A stretch of 60,538 nt of DNA from Tateyamaria omphalii (GTDB lineage: Bacteria > Pseudomonadota > Alphaproteobacteria > Rhodobacterales > Rhodobacteraceae). The translations under genes and the position numbers were made by a program. The stretch covers positions 1 through 60,538 of the forward strand of contig NZ_CP019316.1 in NCBI RefSeq assembly GCF_001969365.1, written 5' to 3'. The notes beneath the pieces are model-generated. The model ran no database searches, was not told the origin of the DNA, and saw only the letters and a list, made by a program, of their open reading frames with translations. Positions 18,052 to 26,639 of the stretch are shown piece by piece (position 1 is the stretch's first letter; each line of letters begins with the position of its first letter).

Positions 18052-19821
18052 TCAGTTGGCAGACGCCAGCTGTTCCGGCAGGCGGAAGGTCCAGAGCATG
18101 CCGCCCTGGTTCAGGTAGTTGACCTTCTTGGCCACTTCCCCACCCCAAAGCGGAACCGCGCCACCCCAGCCAGAGATCACGGTGACGTACTGCTCACCGT
18201 CCTGTTCCCAGGTGACGGGCTGACCCACGATGCCAGAGCCGGTCTGGAAGGACCACAGTTCTTCGCCCGTCTCGTCATCAAAGGCGATGAACTTGCCCTC
18301 TGGTGTGCCGGTAAAGACCAGGCCACCTGCGGTCGTCATCACACCGGCCCAAAGCGGAGCGTCGTTCTTGTACTCCCACTTCAATTCGCCTGTGTCGGGG
18401 TCAATCGCCTTGAGGCTGCCAATGTGGTCCTCGTAGTTGGGCTTGATGGTAAAGCCCGAACCCAGATAGGCGGCACCTTTCTTGTAGGTGATCGGCTCGT
18501 TCCAGATATCCATGCCCCACTCGTTCGAAGGCACATAAAAGTTGCCGGTGCGTTGGCTGAAGGCCATGGGCATCCAGTTCTTGCCGCCGAGGAAGCCGGG
18601 CGAAGAGAACACAACATCGCCCTTCTTGCCGTCGGCAGACGCGGCCGGATCACCCGGACGGTTGGCTTCGGCAAAGATCGGTCGACCGTTTTCGTCAAGC
18701 CCATCGGCCCACGTGATATCCTTGACGAAGGGGACGCCACGTACAAACTTGCCGTCCTCGCGGTTCAGCACGTAGAAAAACCCGTTGCGGTCGGCGGTGG
18801 CAAAGCGTTGCTCGCCCGCGCGGTTTTCGTAGGCCACGACCTCGTTCACGCCGTCATAGTCCCAGCCTTCGCGCGGAGTGGTCTGGAAGTGCCACTTGAT
18901 CTCGCCGGTGGCCGGGTCGATCCCCAACCGCGAGGCGGCATAGAGGTTGTCGCCCATGCCGTCTTCGCTTGGGGCGCCCGCGCCGCGCAGGTGGCTGTTC
19001 CAAGGTGCCGGGTTGCCGGTGCCGAAGACCAGCGTGTCGGTGTCCGCGTCATAGGAACCGCCAAGCCAGGTGGCCCCGCCGCCCGTCTTCCACATGTCGC
19101 CGGGCCAGGTCGCGTTCAGCGTGCCGGTCATGGTGCTTTCTTCGCCGTTGAGCATGCCCATATGACCTTCGATCACCGGGCGGTCCCAAACAAGCTCGCC
19201 CGTTTCGGCATCACGGGCCTGTACGGCGCCGACGATCCCGAACTCACCGCCCGAATTGCCGGTGATGACCAGGCCGTTCACGATCAGCGGTGCGGCTGTA
19301 TAGCTGTAGCCCGCCTTGTAGTCCGCGATCTTCTTGTTCCAGACGGTGTCGCCTGTCTTGGCGTTCAGGGCGACGATGCGCGCATCTAGCGTGCCAAAGT
19401 ATATGTTGTCGCCATAGATCGCTGCACCACGGTTCACCACGTCACAGCAGGGCAGAATCCCTTCCGGCAGGCGGGCGTCGTACTGCCACAGCTCTTCGCC
19501 CGTTTTGACGTCGATGGCATACATGCGGCTGTAGGAGCCGGTGATGTACATCACACCATCATGCACGATGGGCTGCGTTTCCTGACCGCGCTGCTTTTCC
19601 CCGCCAAGCGAAAAGGCCCAGGCCGGAACCAGGTTTTTCACGTTGTCCTTATTCAGGGTGTCCAGCGGCGAATAGCGTTGCAGGTGGCGGCCCATGCCAT
19701 TGGTCAGCACGTCGTTTGTGGATGCCGCGTCATTTGCAAGCATCTCTTCCGTGACGCTTTGGGCAAATGCGGGTGATGTCGCAAGGACCCCCGCAAAGGC
19801 GGCTGCAATAAATCTGTTCAT
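18052..19821 (-). CDS. PQQ-dependent alcohol dehydrogenase, lanthanide type (ExaF/PedH-like)
   Basis: A periplasmic quinoprotein of 589 residues that oxidises primary alcohols such as ethanol to aldehydes and passes electrons to a c-type cytochrome. It has a signal peptide (1-20, cut after AFA), the vicinal disulfide Cys125-Cys126 and the metal ligands Glu193 (GGEFG) and Asn270. The catalytic Asp321 lies in WDYDG, with a second Asp323 two residues on. That extra Asp is the diagnostic lanthanide ligand, replaced by a small residue in calcium enzymes. The GGGATWLGG block and the C-terminal [11 protein letters not shown] resemble ethanol dehydrogenases more than XoxF. The start at 19821 follows GGGAGGAAAACAT. 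Confidence 0.92.
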   Translation of the reverse strand: MNRFIAAAFAGVLATSPAFAQSVTEEMLANDAASTNDVLTNGMGRHLQRYSPLDTLNKDNVKNLVPAWAFSLGGEKQRGQETQPIVHDGVMYITGSYSRMYAIDVKTGEELWQYDARLPEGILPCCDVVNRGAAIYGDNIYFGTLDARIVALNAKTGDTVWNKKIADYKAGYSYTAAPLIVNGLVITGNSGGEFGIVGAVQARDAETGELVWDRPVIEGHMGMLNGEESTMTGTLNATWPGDMWKTGGGATWLGGSYDADTDTLVFGTGNPAPWNSHLRGAGAPSEDGMGDNLYAASRLGIDPATGEIKWHFQTTPREGWDYDGVNEVVAYENRAGEQRFATADRNGFFYVLNREDGKFVRGVPFVKDITWADGLDENGRPIFAEANRPGDPAASADGKKGDVVFSSPGFLGGKNWMPMAFSQRTGNFYVPSNEWGMDIWNEPITYKKGAAYLGSGFTIKPNYEDHIGSLKAIDPDTGELKWEYKNDAPLWAGVMTTAGGLVFTGTPEGKFIAFDDETGEELWSFQTGSGIVGQPVTWEQDGEQYVTVISGWGGAVPLWGGEVAKKVNYLNQGGMLWTFRLPEQLASAN

Positions 19822-20164
19822 ATGTTTTCCTCCCAAAACCCGTTGCTGGGCAGTTCTTGCGAAAGCGGTGGACAGATGCGGCACAGCTTTCGCCCTGTCG
19901 CAATTATTTGCGCAAACAAGTCACTCAGGTATTGGCCAATGGTCGTAAGACCCCAAAGAACTTGACAGATGGAGTGCGACTTTGGTCGCGGCGACCGGCC
20001 CATTGGCGAGTCACATCCAACCCATTAGCCGTCTGGAACCCTTTCAAACCGATCGGAACAAGGGCCGCCTGCCCCTTATGAGGGCCGATCGGTCCTGCGG
20101 CTTTGGTCGTATTCCTGCGCCGGTTGAGGCTGGTAGGCTTGGGGTGATACGGGAGGATCGCAAA
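19822..20164. promoter_or_regulatory. Divergent promoter region of the alcohol dehydrogenase and ABC genes
   Basis: This 343-bp region has no gene. It contains the palindrome GGTCGTAAGACC (19941-19952), GCGACTTTGGTCGCG (19976-19990) and GGCTTTGGTCGTAT (20099-20112). Variants of CGACTTTGGTCGTA recur at 28246, and weaker ones near 35774 and 40458. Three copies between the dehydrogenase and the divergent ABC genes make this the most densely marked control region of the plasmid. The LuxR-type regulator is the obvious candidate binder; this is inference. Confidence 0.5.
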
Positions 20165-21133
20165 ATGTTGTTCAAAGCACTGACGGGCGCAATTGCTGTT
20201 GCCGTGATGGCCACCGCTGCCCTTGCTGAAACCCCTGTCCTGCGCGTCGCGGTTTTGAAGTTCGGGACGGTGAACTGGGAACTGGACACGATCAAGCATA
20301 ACAGGTTTGACGTTGATCACGCGTTTGAATTGCAAGTGCAGGGCGTCGCGGGTGGGTCTGCTGCCAAGGTCGCCTTTCAGGGCGGCGAGGCGGATGTGAT
20401 CGTGTCGGATTGGCTTTGGGTCGCGCGGCAGCGCGCGGCGGGCAAGAACTATGTCTTTATCCCCTATTCCAAGGCGGTGGGCAGTGTGATGGTGCCCCAA
20501 GACAGCCCCGCGCAGTCGCTGGCCGATCTGGTCGGCACCAAGATTGGTATTGCAGGCGGTCCCTTGGACAAAAGTTGGCTGATCCTGCAGGCCTATGCCG
20601 CACAGGCGCATGGCGCTGACCTTGTTGCGGAGACCGAACAGGTCTTTGCCGCGCCGCCCCTGATCTTCAAGTCTGCGCTGTCGGGTGAGGTCGATGCCGC
20701 GATCAACTTCTGGCACTTTCTGGCCAAGATGGAGGCATCGGGTATGCGCAAGCTGGTCGATGTGGCGGACGCGGCAACTGCGCTTGGCCTGGATCCGAAC
20801 ACCCCCCTTCTTGGCTATGTGGTCAAGGGCGAGATGGTGCGTGACAAACCTGATCTCGTGAACGGCTTGGCCGCTGCGTCGCGCGACGCCAAGGACCTGT
20901 TGGCGTCGGATGATGCAGAATGGAACCGCTTGCGCGGCCGTATGAATGCAAAGTCCGACGCGCAGTTCGAAGCCCTCAAAGCCGGGTTTCGCGCGGGCAT
21001 TCCCGCGCCCGGTTCGGTGGATGAGGACGCCGCCGCCCGGATGCTTGCCCTGATGGTGGAGCTGGGGGGAGAAGATCTGGTCGGCGACGCACGTGAATTG
21101 CCTGCTGGCACCTTCCTTAACTCCGGCAGTTAG
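20165..21133 (+). CDS. ABC transporter substrate-binding protein, NitT/TauT-like
   Basis: A periplasmic binding protein of 322 residues with a signal peptide (1-20, ending ATAALA). The fold and motifs (VAFQGGEADVIVSDWLW, KIGIAGGPLDKSW) fit the NitT/TauT or SsuA group. The start at 20165 follows GGGAGGATCGCAAA. The ATPase gene follows directly. No permease is adjacent, but a matching TauC-like permease lies at 35841. The substrate is not evident; position opposite the alcohol dehydrogenase suggests something needed for, or produced by, PQQ enzymes. Confidence 0.83.
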   Translation: MLFKALTGAIAVAVMATAALAETPVLRVAVLKFGTVNWELDTIKHNRFDVDHAFELQVQGVAGGSAAKVAFQGGEADVIVSDWLWVARQRAAGKNYVFIPYSKAVGSVMVPQDSPAQSLADLVGTKIGIAGGPLDKSWLILQAYAAQAHGADLVAETEQVFAAPPLIFKSALSGEVDAAINFWHFLAKMEASGMRKLVDVADAATALGLDPNTPLLGYVVKGEMVRDKPDLVNGLAAASRDAKDLLASDDAEWNRLRGRMNAKSDAQFEALKAGFRAGIPAPGSVDEDAAARMLALMVELGGEDLVGDARELPAGTFLNSGS

Positions 21134-21799
21134 GTGACCCTCCCACTGCTTGACCTGCAACTTCGGGCCCTTGCCTATCATGGGGCACCGGTTCTCCGAG
21201 ATGTATCGGTGCAGCTTGCGCACGGAGAGACACTCGCCCTGGTCGGGCCGTCTGGGATCGGAAAGTCGTCACTTCTGCGCGTCATCGCGGGTTTGCACAC
21301 GCATTTTGACGGCACATATCATCTGCGCGGGACATGCGCGATGGTGTTTCAGGAACCGACATTGCTGCCGTGGCGCAGCGTGTCGAAAAACATCAGCCTG
21401 ACAACCGGGGCGTCTGATGAGGATGTTGAGGACGCGCTACGCGATGTCGGGTTGGCGGGGCGTGGCGCTGATTTTCCCGGGCAATTGTCCCTTGGCCAGC
21501 AACGCCGCCTTGCCCTTGCCCGCGCCTTTGCCGTGAAGCCCGATCTCTTGCTGCTGGACGAACCTTTCGTGTCGCTCGATCCCGATCTGATCGAAGAGAT
21601 GATGACGCTGTTTACGCGACTACGTGCGGCGCATGGCGTCGCCACGATCCTTGTGACCCATGTCGAGGATGAAGCGAAGCGCCTTGCCCATCGGATTGTG
21701 ACGCTTGGCGGTCAGCCCGCCACCATCGTCAGCGATGTTCAGAACGATGGCGCATATTTCCAGTTGTCGGCGTCCGGCGTGACCTCGTCCAGATCATAG
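21134..21799 (+). CDS. ABC transporter ATP-binding protein, NitT/TauT-like
   Basis: A 221-residue ABC ATPase with Walker A GPSGIGKSS, signature LSLGQQRR and Walker B LLLLDEPF followed by the switch histidine in LVTHVEDEA. The likely GTG start at 21134 abuts the stop of the binding protein gene. It probably energises the transporter formed with that protein and the permease at 35841. The gene ends converging on, and overlapping by about 60 bp, the Sel1-repeat gene on the other strand. Confidence 0.83.
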   Translation: MTLPLLDLQLRALAYHGAPVLRDVSVQLAHGETLALVGPSGIGKSSLLRVIAGLHTHFDGTYHLRGTCAMVFQEPTLLPWRSVSKNISLTTGASDEDVEDALRDVGLAGRGADFPGQLSLGQQRRLALARAFAVKPDLLLLDEPFVSLDPDLIEEMMTLFTRLRAAHGVATILVTHVEDEAKRLAHRIVTLGGQPATIVSDVQNDGAYFQLSASGVTSSRS

Positions 21800-22269
21800 T
21801 CGGCGCTCTGCAATCGCTGCGCAATGACCAACCCTTCGCCCGCAGCTTCGTCCACCAGCTGCCGACCAAGCGTGTCGTCCTGGTTCACGCCGTGCCCGCG
21901 CATCAAAGCAATGCCATAGTTGAACTTGCCGACCGGATCGCCCGCTTCGGCTGCGCGTCGGTCCCACTCTGCTGCGGCATCAGGGTTGTACTCACCGCCC
22001 AAGCCGTTGTTGTCCAGCTGGCTCATCCAGGTCATCGCACCGGTGTAGCCGTCGTTCGCGCAGTTTTCGAGCAAGGTGCGTGCCGATGCGTGGTCTCCGG
22101 ATTTCGTCAGCGCGTACCCCATGGAACACAGGACCATGCCCGTCTCCCCCTCTTCGGCGCGTTCGACAAAGTGTTGCCACGTCATCTCGTCTGGATTGAG
22201 CTTGCCGAACTCATCGGCCCAGCCTGATGTTGCGGTGATGGTAAGTGCGACGGCAAGAATGTGTTTCAT
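21739..22269 (-). CDS. Secreted Sel1/TPR-like repeat protein
   Basis: A 176-residue periplasmic protein when started at the ATG at 22269, which gives a clean signal peptide (MKHILAVALTITATSGWA). The mature part has Sel1-type helical repeats (AEAGDPVGKFNYGIALMRG). Such small Sel1 proteins accompany PQQ alcohol oxidation clusters, but no activity is known. Its 3' end overlaps the convergent ABC ATPase gene, and a GGTCGTAG motif lies 46 bp upstream. Confidence 0.75.
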   Translation of the reverse strand: MKHILAVALTITATSGWADEFGKLNPDEMTWQHFVERAEEGETGMVLCSMGYALTKSGDHASARTLLENCANDGYTGAMTWMSQLDNNGLGGEYNPDAAAEWDRRAAEAGDPVGKFNYGIALMRGHGVNQDDTLGRQLVDEAAGEGLVIAQRLQSADYDLDEVTPDADNWKYAPSF

Positions 22270-22314
22270 GGCGATAGCCATAGCACGAATCGCGTATCCA
22301 CGCATCGCCCCTAT

Positions 22315-22322
22315 GGTCGTAG
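22315..22322 (+). promoter_or_regulatory. GGTCGTAG motif between the Sel1 and permease genes
   Basis: A GGTCGTA site within CTATGGTCGTAG, in the 54-bp gap upstream of the Sel1-repeat gene. It matches the sites at 19941, 20105 and 28253. Confidence 0.3.
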
Positions 22323-22323
22323 T

Positions 22324-23115
22324 CTATCCGCGCCGGCCGATACGCGTGCGCTCCGGGTCATATCCGATGAGCGCGGCAGCCGCGAACAGGCCCGCCGCCA
22401 GCACCGTCCACAGCAGGGCCATGCCATTCCATTCGACATAAAGCGCAAAGCGGATCAACTCGACGGCGTGGGTGAACGGGTTCACCGCACAGATGTCATG
22501 CAGCAGTTCCGAGCTTTCCGCCATCTTCCACAGCGGGTAGAGCGCGGAGGACAGAAAAAACATCGGAAAGATGACGAAGTTCATCACGCCCGCGAAATTC
22601 TCAAGCTGCTTGATCAGGCTGGACAGTAATAAACCCAGCGCGCCCAACATCAGCCCGGCGACGATCAACGCAGGCAACACGGTGACGTACCCCCAGCCGG
22701 GCATCCTGATGTCGAAAGCGGCGGCAATGGCAAGGAAGGCGTAGACTTGCAAAATGGAGATTGCCGTCGATCCAAGCAGCTTGCAAAACAAAAGCCACCC
22801 GCGCGGCAAGGGCGAGGTCAGCAGGAGCTTCATCGACCCCATCTCGCGGTCGTAGACAAGGCTTAGGGACGATTGCATTCCGTTGAACAGCAGGATCATC
22901 CCGCAGAGACCGGGCACGATGTATGTCTCATATGTGATGTAGGTCTGGTAGGGCGGGATGATGCTGAGGCCCAATGCTGCGCGGAAACCTGCGGCAAAGA
23001 CCAAGAGCCAGACAAGCGGGCGTACAAGGGCTGCCACAAACCGTTCGCGCTGGTGGATGAACCGCAACGCTTCGCGTAGAATAATGGCACGAATTGAGGT
23101 GAGGTAGGCAGTCAC
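22324..23115 (-). CDS. ABC-2 type permease, PedC/LutF-like
   Basis: A 263-residue membrane protein with six hydrophobic segments and the ABC-2 signature region (GSMKLLLTSPLPR). It forms an ABC complex with the ATPase encoded just upstream, whose stop overlaps its start. Homologous genes next to PQQ ethanol dehydrogenases (PedA1A2BC of Pseudomonas putida, Lut proteins of Methylobacterium) are required for lanthanide-dependent alcohol growth. Whether the complex moves the metal itself or a carrier cannot be told from sequence. Confidence 0.82.
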   Translation of the reverse strand: MTAYLTSIRAIILREALRFIHQRERFVAALVRPLVWLLVFAAGFRAALGLSIIPPYQTYITYETYIVPGLCGMILLFNGMQSSLSLVYDREMGSMKLLLTSPLPRGWLLFCKLLGSTAISILQVYAFLAIAAAFDIRMPGWGYVTVLPALIVAGLMLGALGLLLSSLIKQLENFAGVMNFVIFPMFFLSSALYPLWKMAESSELLHDICAVNPFTHAVELIRFALYVEWNGMALLWTVLAAGLFAAAALIGYDPERTRIGRRG

Positions 23116-23828
23116 GCATCCTCTCCGGTCAGGGACAGGAAGCGGTCTTGCAGTGTTTGATCACCCGCGATCTCACGTGCGGTGCCTTGTGCCAAAACCT
23201 TTGCGCGGTGCAGGATGACTAGGTCATCCTCGGGACGCACCTCATCGGTCAGATGTGTCGCCCAAAGGATTGTTTTGTTTTGGTCCGCAAGCGCATGCGC
23301 ATACTCCGTGATCGACGCGCGCGCAGCGGCATCCAGACCCACGGTCGGCTCATCCAGCAACAGGACGCTGGGGTCATGCAGCAGCGCCCGCGCAATCTCT
23401 GTCCGTCGTCGGTGCCCGCCATTCAGCGCGCGTGCCTTCTCCCCTGCCCGCTCGCGCATGTTGAGTTGGTCCAGCGCTGCGTCGATGCGGCGACGGGCGG
23501 TGCGCCCGGATAAACCATGCAGCGCTGCAAAATAGCTTAGGTTTTGTTGGACTGTCAGATCCAGATCCAGTGTCGTCTGCTGGAACACAATCCCCAGTTC
23601 AGCCAACGCCGCCCGCGGTGCCGCGCGCAAGTCATGCCCCGCAATCACAATCCGGCCCTCGGCCGCCACGAACAGCCGGGTGAGCAAATTGAACAACGTC
23701 GACTTGCCCGCGCCGTTCGGGCCGAGCAAAGCACAGAACGCACCAGAAGAGACACTGAACGAGACATCGTTCAGCGCCTGCTTGGTTCCGTAGGAATAGT
23801 TGAGGCCCCGCGCCTCAAGTCCGATCAT
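23112..23828 (-). CDS. ABC transporter ATP-binding protein, PQQ-alcohol dehydrogenase system (PedB/LutE-like)
   Basis: A 238-residue ATPase with Walker A GPNGAGKST, a modified signature region (LNGGHRRRTEIARAL) and Walker B VLLLDEPTVGLD. It corresponds to the PQQ-dependent alcohol dehydrogenase ABC ATPase family (TIGR03864). It overlaps its neighbours on both sides by 4 bp (ATGA), indicating tight translational coupling with the permease and the cupredoxin-like gene. Confidence 0.85.
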   Translation of the reverse strand: MIGLEARGLNYSYGTKQALNDVSFSVSSGAFCALLGPNGAGKSTLFNLLTRLFVAAEGRIVIAGHDLRAAPRAALAELGIVFQQTTLDLDLTVQQNLSYFAALHGLSGRTARRRIDAALDQLNMRERAGEKARALNGGHRRRTEIARALLHDPSVLLLDEPTVGLDAAARASITEYAHALADQNKTILWATHLTDEVRPEDDLVILHRAKVLAQGTAREIAGDQTLQDRFLSLTGEDA

Positions 23829-24277
23829 TTAATGGTGATATCCAACCGCTGTGTTTCACCCGATGTGCCCGGGATCTTGATGTAATATGCGCCGGGTTTG
23901 ATGGCGACGAAACCGATTTCCATCTCGCCCGCCTCGTCAAACTCGATGCTGTCGAGGCCGAGGGGGCGTATTTCCAACCCCTCAACGACAATTTCGTCGA
24001 TCCAGATGGCGCGGAAAAACTCGGGTCCGACCAGCGCCAGCTCCTGGCTGCCGTCGCCGTGGATTTCGAATTCGTAGTACGTGCCCGACTTCAACTCCCA
24101 TGCGCCCTCGGGTGCGATGGGTTCGCCCGCCGACAGGATGATCGGCGGCAGGTCTTCCTTGTTGCTGCCGCCCAGCAGGCCCGCAGCGCCAAAGCTGGGG
24201 CCATCATCATCGTTGTCCGCCAGTGCGACAGTCGGCAGGGCAAGCGCCATCGCGGCGATCAAAGCCAGGGTTTTCAT
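23825..24277 (-). CDS. Periplasmic cupredoxin-like beta-sandwich protein
   Basis: A 150-residue exported protein (signal peptide 1-20, ending VALA). The mature sequence (GTYYEFEIHGDG, KPGAYYIKIPGTSG) resembles the cupredoxin-like fold used in EfeO and in Lut-cluster exported proteins, but the usual Cys/His/Met copper ligands are absent. Acidic residues are abundant (DNDDDGP near the mature N-terminus), which could suit a hard metal ion. The start at 24277 follows GGAGGAACC. Function unknown, linked to the ABC system by overlap. Confidence 0.72.
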   Translation of the reverse strand: MKTLALIAAMALALPTVALADNDDDGPSFGAAGLLGGSNKEDLPPIILSAGEPIAPEGAWELKSGTYYEFEIHGDGSQELALVGPEFFRAIWIDEIVVEGLEIRPLGLDSIEFDEAGEMEIGFVAIKPGAYYIKIPGTSGETQRLDITIK

Positions 24278-24353
24278 TCGGTTCCTCCAGTCGAGTTCTG
24301 ATGCGTATCCGGTCGGGCCAGTTCTGAGCACGACCCTGTCGGGCTAGTTCTGA

Positions 24354-25316
24354 TTACGACCCTGTGGGTCGATAGGCAGCCCCCCAAGGGAAACGGCCCA
24401 CCTTGATGGACTTGATGGCTTCGCGTTTTTCGACGTCGATCACGGTCACATCGCCCGACACACCGTTGGTGGTGAACAGCATTGACCGATCCTCGTTGAA
24501 ATCCATGTGCCAGACGCGGCGGCCGACAAGGATGTAGTCCTCGACCTCATAGGTTTCGGCATTGACCACGGCCACGTGGTTCGATGGCCCAAGCGCGACA
24601 AAGGCGTGCGTGTCTCCGGCTGTGAATTCAAAACCGACGGGCTGCACGCGGTCGGGGTGCACACCCTGCACCTCAAAGCTCATCTTGGCCTTTTCGGTCT
24701 GCGTCGCGGTGTCGAACACGGTCAGCGTGCCGCCGATCTCGGAACTCACCCACATCTCGGCCCCGTCCTTGATGAACTCTGCATGACGCGGGCGGCTATC
24801 CACGAGCGTGTTGGCGAACAGTTCCTGCGTTTCGGTGTCGATCCAGTGAGCCATGTTGGTTGTCTCGGACGTGGTAATGGCGATCTTGCCATCGGGGGAC
24901 ACGGCCATGCCCTCCGGTTCCACGCCCACGTCGATCTGGGCGATCACCTTGCGGGTTTCGACGTCCACCACGGTCGTGATGGCGTCATCTTCGTTCGCGA
25001 TGTACAGGTGCTTGTCATTCGGGTGCAGCACGAACTGTTCCGGGTCATCGCCCGAGGGCAGCTCGTGCAGGATCTCGCCCGAGTTTGGGTCCATCACCTG
25101 CACTGCGTTGCTGTCGGAGGCACAGATGTAGACGCGGCTGTAGTCGCTGTTGAACAGGATACCACGCGGGCGCTCGCCGGTGTCATAGGTTTTGATAACC
25201 TCAAGCGTTTCGGTCGAGATGACAGAGATTGTGTCGTCTTTTTCGTTCGTCACCCAGATCTCGCCCGCCATCGCGGTCGAAGCCAGAAGGGAGAACATCG
25301 CAGTCAAACGGATCAT
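24354..25316 (-). CDS. YVTN beta-propeller protein of the PQQ-alcohol system (PedA2/LutD-like)
   Basis: A secreted 320-residue protein with a short signal peptide (1-17) and seven-bladed YVTN repeats (GEIWVTNEKDDTISVIST, DVTVIDVEKREAIKSIKVG). It matches the PQQ-dependent catabolism-associated beta-propeller family (TIGR03866). The start overlaps the stop of the binding protein gene. In related clusters the propeller is needed for lanthanide-dependent growth, possibly as a periplasmic metal or ligand handler. Confidence 0.85.
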   Translation of the reverse strand: MIRLTAMFSLLASTAMAGEIWVTNEKDDTISVISTETLEVIKTYDTGERPRGILFNSDYSRVYICASDSNAVQVMDPNSGEILHELPSGDDPEQFVLHPNDKHLYIANEDDAITTVVDVETRKVIAQIDVGVEPEGMAVSPDGKIAITTSETTNMAHWIDTETQELFANTLVDSRPRHAEFIKDGAEMWVSSEIGGTLTVFDTATQTEKAKMSFEVQGVHPDRVQPVGFEFTAGDTHAFVALGPSNHVAVVNAETYEVEDYILVGRRVWHMDFNEDRSMLFTTNGVSGDVTVIDVEKREAIKSIKVGRFPWGAAYRPTGS

Positions 25317-26476
25317 TGGAATGCCTCGCAGTTGCTTTCGGGTTGGTCGAGCCCCAGGCTGTCCAGTTCATTGGTCTGATGCAGGAACCCGTCGAGCGGG
25401 GCCTGCGCCACCAACGCGCGCGGATGCGCGATGGCGATGGGCTGGCGCAGCTGGCCGCTCCAGCTGCGGTAAGTCAGCGGACGACCCTTGAAGCCAGCCA
25501 ATTCGAACTCGTCGGACATGATATAGTTGCGCAGTGTTTCTGGCTCGGTTGCATTGGTGCGCGTCATCGCCTCGCCCAATGTGCGGACGGCGGCCCATGC
25601 GGCATAGTCCTGCGCAGTCATCTCGCGCGCATGCTCTTCCTCGAACCGGGATTGCAATTGGGCCGCACCCCATTGCTCAATCACAGGCGACCAGCCCACG
25701 GCGGTCAACCCTTCGGACCCGACCACAGGCCGCGCCTGCCATGTGTTGTAAAGGACATAGCGCCCGAAATCATGCACCTCATCCGCGATGATCAGCGCAT
25801 CGTAGTCGCCGAAATCCTGCGTGAACAGTGGCACCTCTTGGCTCGCGTTGCGGCGCATGTCGGCGTCAAATACCCATTCCTTTTCGGCCTCAAGCGACAG
25901 TCCAAACTTGGTCAGAGACCTGCGCATCGCTTCGGCATAGCTGCTGTCGGCGGCGTGTGTTCCGGTGATCATCACCAGATCTTCCCAGCGTTTCTTAACC
26001 AGCACTTGCGCCAGTGCGTCAGTGCGCATCGCGTCTGACGCCAGCGTGTGCAGCAGATTGCCCCGGCACGCGGCATCCCGCAGGGACAGATCCCCGGCGG
26101 AGGTGTTGAACAGGACTGCGCCCTCGGCCTCTGCCAGATCGGCAATGGCGGTGATGTCTTTGGCGGCCGCGTCAATCACCAGATAAGGTGACGCCGTCAG
26201 AAGGCCGCGCGCGGCAGCCAGCGGGTCTTCGCCCTCGAACACCTCGGCCACGGTCAGTTCATATGTCTGACCCAGAAACTTGCCGGTGGTCAGGTTGTCA
26301 GCCAGCCCAGTTTGCGCCCCCGCGAGCCCGTTGTTTTCCGGGATCGGGTCCAGGTTGGACAGGGTCGGCGGAAGAGGCTGTTCAACCCGCAAATATCCAA
26401 TGTTCAGGGTGATTTCTGCGGATGTAGGCGCGGACAGAGCGCACCCAATGAGTGCACCCAGAGCAAGGTGTTTCAC
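25313..26476 (-). CDS. ABC substrate-binding protein, PQQ-alcohol dehydrogenase system (PedA1/LutA-like)
   Basis: A 387-residue periplasmic binding protein of the family TIGR03863. I chose the GTG at 26476 because GGAGGACTTACT stands directly before it and it yields a normal signal peptide (KHLALGALIGCALSAPTSA). It is the first gene of the minus-strand operon that continues with propeller, cupredoxin-like protein, ATPase and permease. It diverges from the cytochrome c550 gene across a 163-bp promoter region with two copies of the island motif. Confidence 0.85.
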   Translation of the reverse strand: MKHLALGALIGCALSAPTSAEITLNIGYLRVEQPLPPTLSNLDPIPENNGLAGAQTGLADNLTTGKFLGQTYELTVAEVFEGEDPLAAARGLLTASPYLVIDAAAKDITAIADLAEAEGAVLFNTSAGDLSLRDAACRGNLLHTLASDAMRTDALAQVLVKKRWEDLVMITGTHAADSSYAEAMRRSLTKFGLSLEAEKEWVFDADMRRNASQEVPLFTQDFGDYDALIIADEVHDFGRYVLYNTWQARPVVGSEGLTAVGWSPVIEQWGAAQLQSRFEEEHAREMTAQDYAAWAAVRTLGEAMTRTNATEPETLRNYIMSDEFELAGFKGRPLTYRSWSGQLRQPIAIAHPRALVAQAPLDGFLHQTNELDSLGLDQPESNCEAFQ

Positions 26477-26639
26477 AGTAAGTCCTCCCATATCACCAAC
26501 GCTACCTTGGCGGGCAAATCGGTCGGTATAGGACCATGGTCTTACTCCTTTGGGCGCACAACCAAAGTCCAATACCGCCCTCTGTTTCTGTGCCTTAGGA
26601 CGGAAGGCAAGAGGACCACTCATGTCAGGGAGGCATGTG
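26477..26639. promoter_or_regulatory. Divergent promoter between the lanthanide ABC operon and cytochrome c550
   Basis: The 163-bp gap contains GGACCATGGTC (26531-26541) with GGTCTTAC at 26538-26545, and an inverted ACCAAAGTCC at 26561-26570 (GGACTTTGGT on the minus strand), matching the CGACTTTGGTCG boxes at 19.98 and 28.25 kb. This is consistent with coordinated control of both operons. Confidence 0.45.

Noticed and set aside
17932..19389. A 485-codon plus-strand frame
   Set aside because: It is antisense to the PQQ alcohol dehydrogenase, whose motifs and start site are unambiguous.
18052..19821. Calcium methanol dehydrogenase MxaF
   Set aside because: The WDYDG motif has the lanthanide aspartate, the sequence blocks match ethanol-type quinoproteins, and mxaG and the other mxa genes are absent (the MxaJ/XoxJ-like protein alone does not decide this).
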